Part shown: positions 7,145 to 10,722 of the stretch, piece by piece
Numbering within the stretch: the first letter of the stretch is position 1
How the letters are laid out: every line of letters starts with the position of its first letter
NCBI GenBank assembly: GCA_016295145.1
Contig: JAEDLR010000061.1
Span: forward strand, 1 to 10,722
Reading direction: 5' to 3'
Origin: Oscillospiraceae bacterium
Lineage (GTDB): Bacteria > Bacillota > Clostridia > Oscillospirales > Ruminococcaceae
DNA length: 10,722 nucleotides
Made by a program: the position numbers and the translations under genes
Notes under the pieces: generated by a model
Told to the model about the DNA's origin: nothing
The model's database searches: none
What the model saw: the letters and a program-made list of their open reading frames with translations, nothing else

Positions 7145-8016
7145 ATCCGACAAACGAACAGATCATTGCGCGCGTCAGCGATGCACTGGTAGCGGCAGGC
7201 TCTGCATTCCGCGAGGATAAAAAGAACGCCTATCGCCGCGCCATTGCTAAGGAAAGCAACGCCCAGGCAAAGTGGGTGATGGAAACCATTCTGGAGAATG
7301 CCGATGCCGCAGCCGAGCAGAAAAGTCCGCTGTGTGATGATTCGGGCATTCCGCATATCGTACTGGAGATCGGCGAGAATGTTGCCGTAACAGGTGCCAT
7401 GCTGACTGCAATCCATCAGGGTATTGCGCAGGGATTGCGCACGCTGCCCGGCAGACCGATGGGTATCATGGGCAATGATTCTCAACGCATTGACCAGTCA
7501 GGGGGATTGGATCCCGACTCTGCGGGGGTAGCGCCTGCACCGCTGCTGGTGCGCTATACCAAAGAAGATACGCTTCGCCTGCATATCATGATGTTCGGCG
7601 GCGGCCCTGCCATTCGCGCAAAGACCTTCCGCGTGTTCCATAAACATAACACCGATGTGGTACTTGAAGAGATCATTGCATGGGCAAAGGAAGCCGTTGC
7701 ACAGCTTGGCTGCTCGCCCTGTACCCTTGCAGTGGGCATCGGTCGCTCACATTTTGAAGCAAGCTCCATGATGGTACAGGCTCTGGTGGACGGCACCTAC
7801 GATCAGCAAAGCGAGATGGAGCAGCGCATCACTGCAGCCGTCAATGCTGCAAACATCGGCGCACTGGGTCTGCACGGAGATACCTCTGTACTGGCAACCT
7901 TCATGAAGGTAGGCCCTCAGCGTGCGAGCGGTGTACGTGTGGTTTGTCTGCGCCCCTGCTGCTGCTTTGAACCGCGCATTGCCACCGTTGACCTGCTCCA
8001 AGGCGATATCCACTGA
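7141..8016 (+). CDS. Fumarate hydratase class I / tartrate dehydratase-type alpha subunit (Fe-S hydro-lyase)
   Basis: This 291-residue protein is the N-terminal (alpha) half of a class I fumarase/TtdA-type [4Fe-4S] hydro-lyase. Cluster ligands are likely Cys65 (PLCDDSG), Cys191 (LGCSPC) and one of Cys273-275 in RPCCCFE. Other family landmarks are VLEIGENVAVTG, GGGPAIRAKTF (where GGGSEN is usual), AVGIGRSHFEAS (usual GIGG) and NIGALGLHGDTSVLA (usual GLGGKT or similar). The active-site CQDTG is CDDSG here (Asp66). The changes cluster in the active site, so I would not call it fumarase itself; a substituted malate- or tartrate-like substrate is as likely. Three adjacent cysteines at the third ligand are unusual. 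It is translationally coupled to the beta subunit by a 4-base overlap and is the last gene of the operon. Confidence 0.9.
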   Translation: MNPTNEQIIARVSDALVAAGSAFREDKKNAYRRAIAKESNAQAKWVMETILENADAAAEQKSPLCDDSGIPHIVLEIGENVAVTGAMLTAIHQGIAQGLRTLPGRPMGIMGNDSQRIDQSGGLDPDSAGVAPAPLLVRYTKEDTLRLHIMMFGGGPAIRAKTFRVFHKHNTDVVLEEIIAWAKEAVAQLGCSPCTLAVGIGRSHFEASSMMVQALVDGTYDQQSEMEQRITAAVNAANIGALGLHGDTSVLATFMKVGPQRASGVRVVCLRPCCCFEPRIATVDLLQGDIH

Positions 8017-8029
8017 CGCATACAAAAGC

Positions 8030-8074
8030 AGCCACGCACGATCTGCACCCTACACCACCAGAGGGTGCGTGGCT
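8030..8074 (+). other. Inverted repeat in the 3' untranslated region of the operon
   Basis: AGCCACGCAC (8030-8039) pairs perfectly with GTGCGTGGCT (8065-8074), 13 bases after the alpha-subunit stop. Inside, CACCCT and AGGGTG can also pair, so the arm 8062-8074 has two competing left partners. No T run follows directly, so it is not a classical intrinsic terminator by itself. It may protect or process the 3' end of the mRNA. Confidence 0.6.
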
Positions 8075-8093
8075 CTCATACAATCCATACCAT

Positions 8094-8127
8094 AGCACCG
8101 CCGATGTTCTGTCGGGGGTGCTTTTTT
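8094..8127 (+). terminator. Intrinsic terminator of the enzyme operon (repeat copy 1)
   Basis: AGCACC (8094-8099) pairs with GGTGCT (8117-8122). After a G/G mismatch the stem continues as CCGA/TCGG plus G-T pairs around a short loop. A run of six T residues (8122-8127) follows. This is a good Rho-independent terminator for the genes ending at 8016. Confidence 0.82.
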
Positions 8128-8229
8128 CAATGGCACACCCCAGCGAACAAATCAACCGACTGATGCACCCCAAATGCATACCCCGTGAGAGAAAATTGGA
8201 TCTTTTTGAGATGCACCTGCGCGCTGCCG

Positions 8230-8265
8230 TTGATTTTCCCTGCAAATTATGTTATAATGAGATAT
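8230..8265 (+). promoter_or_regulatory. Sigma-A promoter with extended -10 for the acyltransferase gene
   Basis: The -35 TTGATT (8230-8235), a 17-base spacer and the perfect -10 TATAAT (8253-8258) form a strong housekeeping promoter. The TG one base upstream of the -10 (8250-8251) is an extended -10. Transcription should start near 8265, about 20 bases before the ATG at 8286, which rules out upstream in-frame starts. Confidence 0.88.
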
Positions 8266-8285
8266 CACATCGCAAGGGGGACAAA

Positions 8286-9329
8286 ATGAAGGAACGAAAT
8301 TACGGCATTGAACTGCTGCGTTTGGTGCTGATGTTTATGGTATGTATGCTGCATATCCTTGGACAGGGCGGCGTTCTGAATGCTTATGAAGCAGGAACAG
8401 CACAGTATAAGCTGTTCTATCTTCTGGCAACCATTGCCTATCCTGCTGTGGACGCCTTTGCACTGATTACCGGATACTACGCAAAAGATCGACCGCCAAA
8501 ATATCAACGGCTGTTGGATCTATGGCTTCAGGTGTTCTTCTATTCCTGCTTCGTCACATTGTTTTTTGTACTTACAGGTATCGCAGAACCGCTGGATTTT
8601 GAGATTCTTCTGGAATCGCTTTTTCCGATTACATCCAATCAGTATTGGTATTTTTCTTGCTATTTCGGCGCATTTTTCTTTTTCTATCCCGCCCGACTCC
8701 TTGTTGCTCAGCTCAGTGAAACTTCTGCCAAAAAGCTTTTGACAGTAATGTTTGTGCTGTTTTCTCTCATGGGGCTTACCCAAGATACATTCCGACTCAA
8801 CAAGGGCTATTCCATGGCATGGCTGATCGTGCTGTATACCGCAGGTCTGCTGGCACGGAAATGCCGCATTTTCGAGAAAACAAAGACGCGCAAGCTGGTA
8901 TGCATCTGCATCCTATGTGTGGTCATCACATGGCTGATGCTGGTCACGACAGATAGGACAATGCTGCTGAACTATACTTCCCCGACGATTGCTGTTTGCG
9001 GTCTGCTGCTGGTGATCCTGTTCTCGCGATGCAAGCTCAATGGGAAAGTCATCGGTAAATTATCCCCCTGTGCCTTCGGCATTTACCTGTTTCAATTGAA
9101 TCCCATTGTGTGGAACAATCTACAGGGTGCAGCTGTAGAGCGTCTTTCGCCCGATATCGGCATGGCATTGCTGCAGATCATGGCTTTTTCTGCAATCCTA
9201 TTCTTGTGCGGCTTGGCAGTCGATTTTATCCGACAGAGGCTGTTTGATCTGCTCCGAATCCCCAAAGCCACCAAATGGTTTTATGAAGAAGCTTCCAAAT
9301 TGTTCGACAAGCGACTCACGCATTCCTGA
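8286..9329 (+). CDS. Acyltransferase 3 family integral membrane protein
   Basis: This 347-residue polytopic membrane protein is of the acyltransferase-3 (OafA/WecH-like) family, which moves acyl groups onto sugars, peptidoglycan or other envelope polymers. It begins RNYGIELLRLVLMFMVCMLHIL, the usual first helix with the R..(D/E)LLR and His pattern (His23 is the putative catalytic His). Around ten hydrophobic helices follow, with the typical SNQYWYFSCYFGAFFF segment (about 118-133) and the late KLSPCAFGIYLFQLNP segment. I chose the ATG at 8286: AAGGGGG lies 5 bases upstream and the promoter -10 is at 8253. The frame is open back to 8118, but that stretch is the repeat cassette and precedes the promoter. 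It is a single-gene unit closed by the terminator at 9354. The acyl acceptor cannot be told. Confidence 0.9.
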   Translation: MKERNYGIELLRLVLMFMVCMLHILGQGGVLNAYEAGTAQYKLFYLLATIAYPAVDAFALITGYYAKDRPPKYQRLLDLWLQVFFYSCFVTLFFVLTGIAEPLDFEILLESLFPITSNQYWYFSCYFGAFFFFYPARLLVAQLSETSAKKLLTVMFVLFSLMGLTQDTFRLNKGYSMAWLIVLYTAGLLARKCRIFEKTKTRKLVCICILCVVITWLMLVTTDRTMLLNYTSPTIAVCGLLLVILFSRCKLNGKVIGKLSPCAFGIYLFQLNPIVWNNLQGAAVERLSPDIGMALLQIMAFSAILFLCGLAVDFIRQRLFDLLRIPKATKWFYEEASKLFDKRLTHS

Positions 9330-9353
9330 TTTCACAATATCCGTCACAAAGAG

Positions 9354-9385
9354 GCACCTCCGATGCTTTGTCAGGGGTGCTTTTT
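9354..9385 (+). terminator. Intrinsic terminator of the acyltransferase gene (repeat copy 2)
   Basis: GCACC (9354-9358) pairs with GGTGC (9376-9380), with further pairing inward interrupted by a mismatch. Five T residues follow (9381-9385). The hairpin lies 24 bases after the acyltransferase stop codon. Confidence 0.8.
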
Positions 9386-9489
9386 ATGCAATGGGCGCAC
9401 CCCGCGAACAAATCCATCGACTGATTCACCCGAATTGATACCCCGTGAGAGAAAATTCGACCTTTTTGTGATGCACCTGTGCGCTGCCG

Positions 9490-9525
9490 TTGATTTTCCC
9501 TGCAAATTATGTTATAATGAGATAT
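9490..9525 (+). promoter_or_regulatory. Sigma-A promoter with extended -10 for the CapA-family gene
   Basis: TTGATT (9490-9495), 17 bases, then TATAAT (9513-9518) with an upstream TG extended -10. It is identical to the promoter at 8230-8258. The predicted transcript start near 9525 gives a leader of about 49 bases containing a small GCCGC/GCGGC hairpin (9529-9545) before the ribosome binding site. Confidence 0.87.
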
Positions 9526-9573
9526 CATGCCGCTGATTGCGCGGCGACCAAACCGCAAAGGAAGTTTGAAATC

Positions 9574-10722
9574 ATGAAAAAACACTACACGGCAGGCTTT
9601 GCGCTGTTGCTTGCTGCCGCAGCTACAATGACAGGCTGTGGAATCATCGAAACCGTCGACACTGCCGGCTCTCTCGCAGTGGAATCGGCGACGGGCAGTA
9701 CGCCCGTGACCGGCACGGATGACAGCAGCACTCACACCCCCGAGCAGCCGCAGCCCACCGCAGAAATGCTCTGCGAGCAACTGAAAGCATACGATACCGC
9801 CTTGATACTCTCCCCCGCCATGCTGACATGGTGCGCTGATTACACAAAAGATGCAACGCTATTGACGCGCATACAGACGCATATCACGGAAAAGGGTTTT
9901 CAGGATGCGGACTGGTACAGCCTCACAGGCATGACGGTCAAGGTCACCAACGATCTGTACAGCGGCGCAGCCGAAACCCAAAGCAACATCCACATTTTAG
10001 AAGGCGACGGCAAGGAGGGCATCACATTTACCTTTGGTGGAGATATCAGTCTTGCAGATAACTGGCACACCATGCAGTACCTGAAAACCGCAACGGGTGG
10101 CATCACCGACTGCATTTCGCCCTTCCTGATTCAGAAAATGGTCGCTGCGGATATCACCACGCTGAACAACGAATTTTGCTTTTCCGACCGCGGCACTGCC
10201 ATGGCAGGTAAAGCATGGACGTTCCGTGCAGCCACCGCCAATGTATCGGTGTATCATCAACTGGGGGTGGATATCGTAGACCTTGCCAATAATCATGTGT
10301 ATGATTTCGGCAACGATGCTTTTTTGGATACGCTGGATACCCTCAAGGGGGCAAGCATCGAATACATGGGCGCAGGCAAGGATATCGAAGAAGCAAGCCG
10401 CCCTGTGTATTATATTGTGGAAGGCAAAAAAATCGCATATGTTGCTGCCACCCGTGCCGAAAAGCATATTCTTACGCCCGCTGCCACCGAAACCACTGCC
10501 GGCGTATTGCGCTGCTATGATCCTGCGGCATTCATCGGCGTGATTGAAGAGGCAAAACAAAACGCCGATTTCGTCATTGCCAATGTACATTGGGGCACGG
10601 AAAACAGTCATGGATTGGAAGATGTGCAGCCCGAAACGGCGTATCAGTACATTGATGCAGGTGCTGACCTGATTATCGGCACCCACGCCCACTGTCTGCA
10701 AGGCTTTGAATACTACAAAAAT
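9574..10722 (+). CDS. CapA/PGA_cap-family lipoprotein, C-terminus beyond window
   Basis: The reading frame is open from the ATG at 9574 to the window end (383 codons, no stop), so the C-terminus is missing. The N-terminus is a lipoprotein signal: KK, a hydrophobic stretch, and the lipobox MTGC with Cys22, followed by a Ser/Thr/Pro-rich linker (about 26-62). The catalytic-type domain starts near residue 150 with FTFGGDIS (D157) and continues with LNNEFCFSDRG, LANNHVYDFG (N239-N240-H241), ANVHWGTEN (H339) and IIGTHAHCLQGFE (H371, H373). These are the metallophosphatase-like signatures of CapA (poly-gamma-glutamate synthesis) proteins. Residues about 65-150 form an extra N-terminal region I do not recognise. 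AAAGGAAG at 9557-9564 is the ribosome binding site. Many CapA-family proteins have no tie to poly-glutamate, and no capB/capC is visible, so capsule synthesis is not claimed. Confidence 0.88.
   Translation, partial: MKKHYTAGFALLLAAAATMTGCGIIETVDTAGSLAVESATGSTPVTGTDDSSTHTPEQPQPTAEMLCEQLKAYDTALILSPAMLTWCADYTKDATLLTRIQTHITEKGFQDADWYSLTGMTVKVTNDLYSGAAETQSNIHILEGDGKEGITFTFGGDISLADNWHTMQYLKTATGGITDCISPFLIQKMVAADITTLNNEFCFSDRGTAMAGKAWTFRAATANVSVYHQLGVDIVDLANNHVYDFGNDAFLDTLDTLKGASIEYMGAGKDIEEASRPVYYIVEGKKIAYVAATRAEKHILTPAATETTAGVLRCYDPAAFIGVIEEAKQNADFVIANVHWGTENSHGLEDVQPETAYQYIDAGADLIIGTHAHCLQGFEYYKN

Larger units (their letters stand above)
8094..8267 (+). repeat. Direct-repeat cassette, copy 1 (terminator plus promoter)
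   Basis: This noncoding unit recurs at 9353-9527. It starts with an intrinsic terminator and ends with a sigma-A promoter. By eye the copies are about 85% identical overall; 8178-8267 aligns without gaps to 9438-9527 with four mismatches, and 8221-8267 is identical to 9481-9527. The terminator loop and the middle segment carry most substitutions and several indels. Confidence 0.9.
9353..9527 (+). repeat. Direct-repeat cassette, copy 2 (terminator plus promoter)
   Basis: This is the second copy of the unit at 8094-8267 and lies directly after the acyltransferase gene. It has the same order of terminator, spacer and promoter. Relative to copy 1 it has a one-base deletion near 9437 and small indels after the T run. 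The two copies flank the acyltransferase gene in direct orientation, so recombination between them could delete or amplify that gene. Confidence 0.9.

Noticed and set aside
8118..8285. In-frame N-terminal extension of the acyltransferase (56 extra residues)
   Set aside because: The extension is upstream of the predicted transcription start (near 8265) and coincides with the repeat cassette. The matching frame in copy 2 is broken by a one-base deletion and a stop, so it is not coding.
8094..9527. Mobile element carrying the acyltransferase
   Set aside because: The flanking repeats are direct, contain functional terminator and promoter signals, and no transposase, terminal inverted repeat or target-site duplication was seen.
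1..10722. tRNA, rRNA, CRISPR array or riboswitch
   Set aside because: No cloverleaf, repeat-spacer array or known aptamer core was recognised; intergenic gaps are short except around the two cassettes.

Overview
The window looks like a piece of a low-to-mid GC Gram-positive (Firmicutes/Clostridia) chromosome, probably a gut Ruminococcaceae/Oscillospiraceae-type organism. The support is strong AGGAGG-type ribosome binding sites, some GTG starts, tight ATGA overlaps, consensus sigma-A promoters with an extended -10, and a Gram-positive style lipoprotein. This placement is inference from style; no rRNA or other marker gene is present. Every gene reads on the + strand.

Region 1 (35-8016) is one metabolic locus. 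A LysR-type regulator (35-958) is followed by a hairpin and a 108-base gap. Seven tightly packed enzyme genes come next: an MmgE/PrpD-family protein (1067-2416), an AKR7-like aldo/keto reductase (2438-3406), a ThDP enzyme of the phosphonopyruvate/sulfopyruvate decarboxylase type (3428-4570), an unrecognised TIM-barrel-like protein (4572-5477), a CitE-like HpcH/HpaI C-C lyase related to those of tellurium-resistance (ter) operons (5474-6622), and the beta then alpha subunits of a fumarase/tartrate-dehydratase-type Fe-S hydro-lyase (6635-7144, 7141-8016). Gaps are 0-21 bases or 4-base overlaps, so these genes are very probably one transcript. Together they encode (de)hydration, C-C cleavage, 2-oxo-acid decarboxylation and aldehyde reduction. 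I do not recognise this set as a described pathway, and several active-site positions differ from the family norm. No transporter and no PEP mutase lie in the window. This is the best candidate here for an undescribed system.

Region 2 (8017-9573) contains an acyltransferase-3 family membrane protein (8286-9329) with a near-duplicate noncoding cassette on each side (8094-8267 and 9353-9527). Each cassette starts with an intrinsic terminator and ends, about 140 bases later, with the same strong sigma-A promoter, so each closes one transcription unit and opens the next. The promoter-proximal 90 bases match at 86 of 90 positions and the last 47 are identical.

Region 3 (9574-10722) is the start of a CapA/PGA_cap-family lipoprotein that runs off the end of the window and is driven by the second promoter copy. 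It and the acyltransferase suggest a small cell-envelope module unrelated to the metabolic operon.
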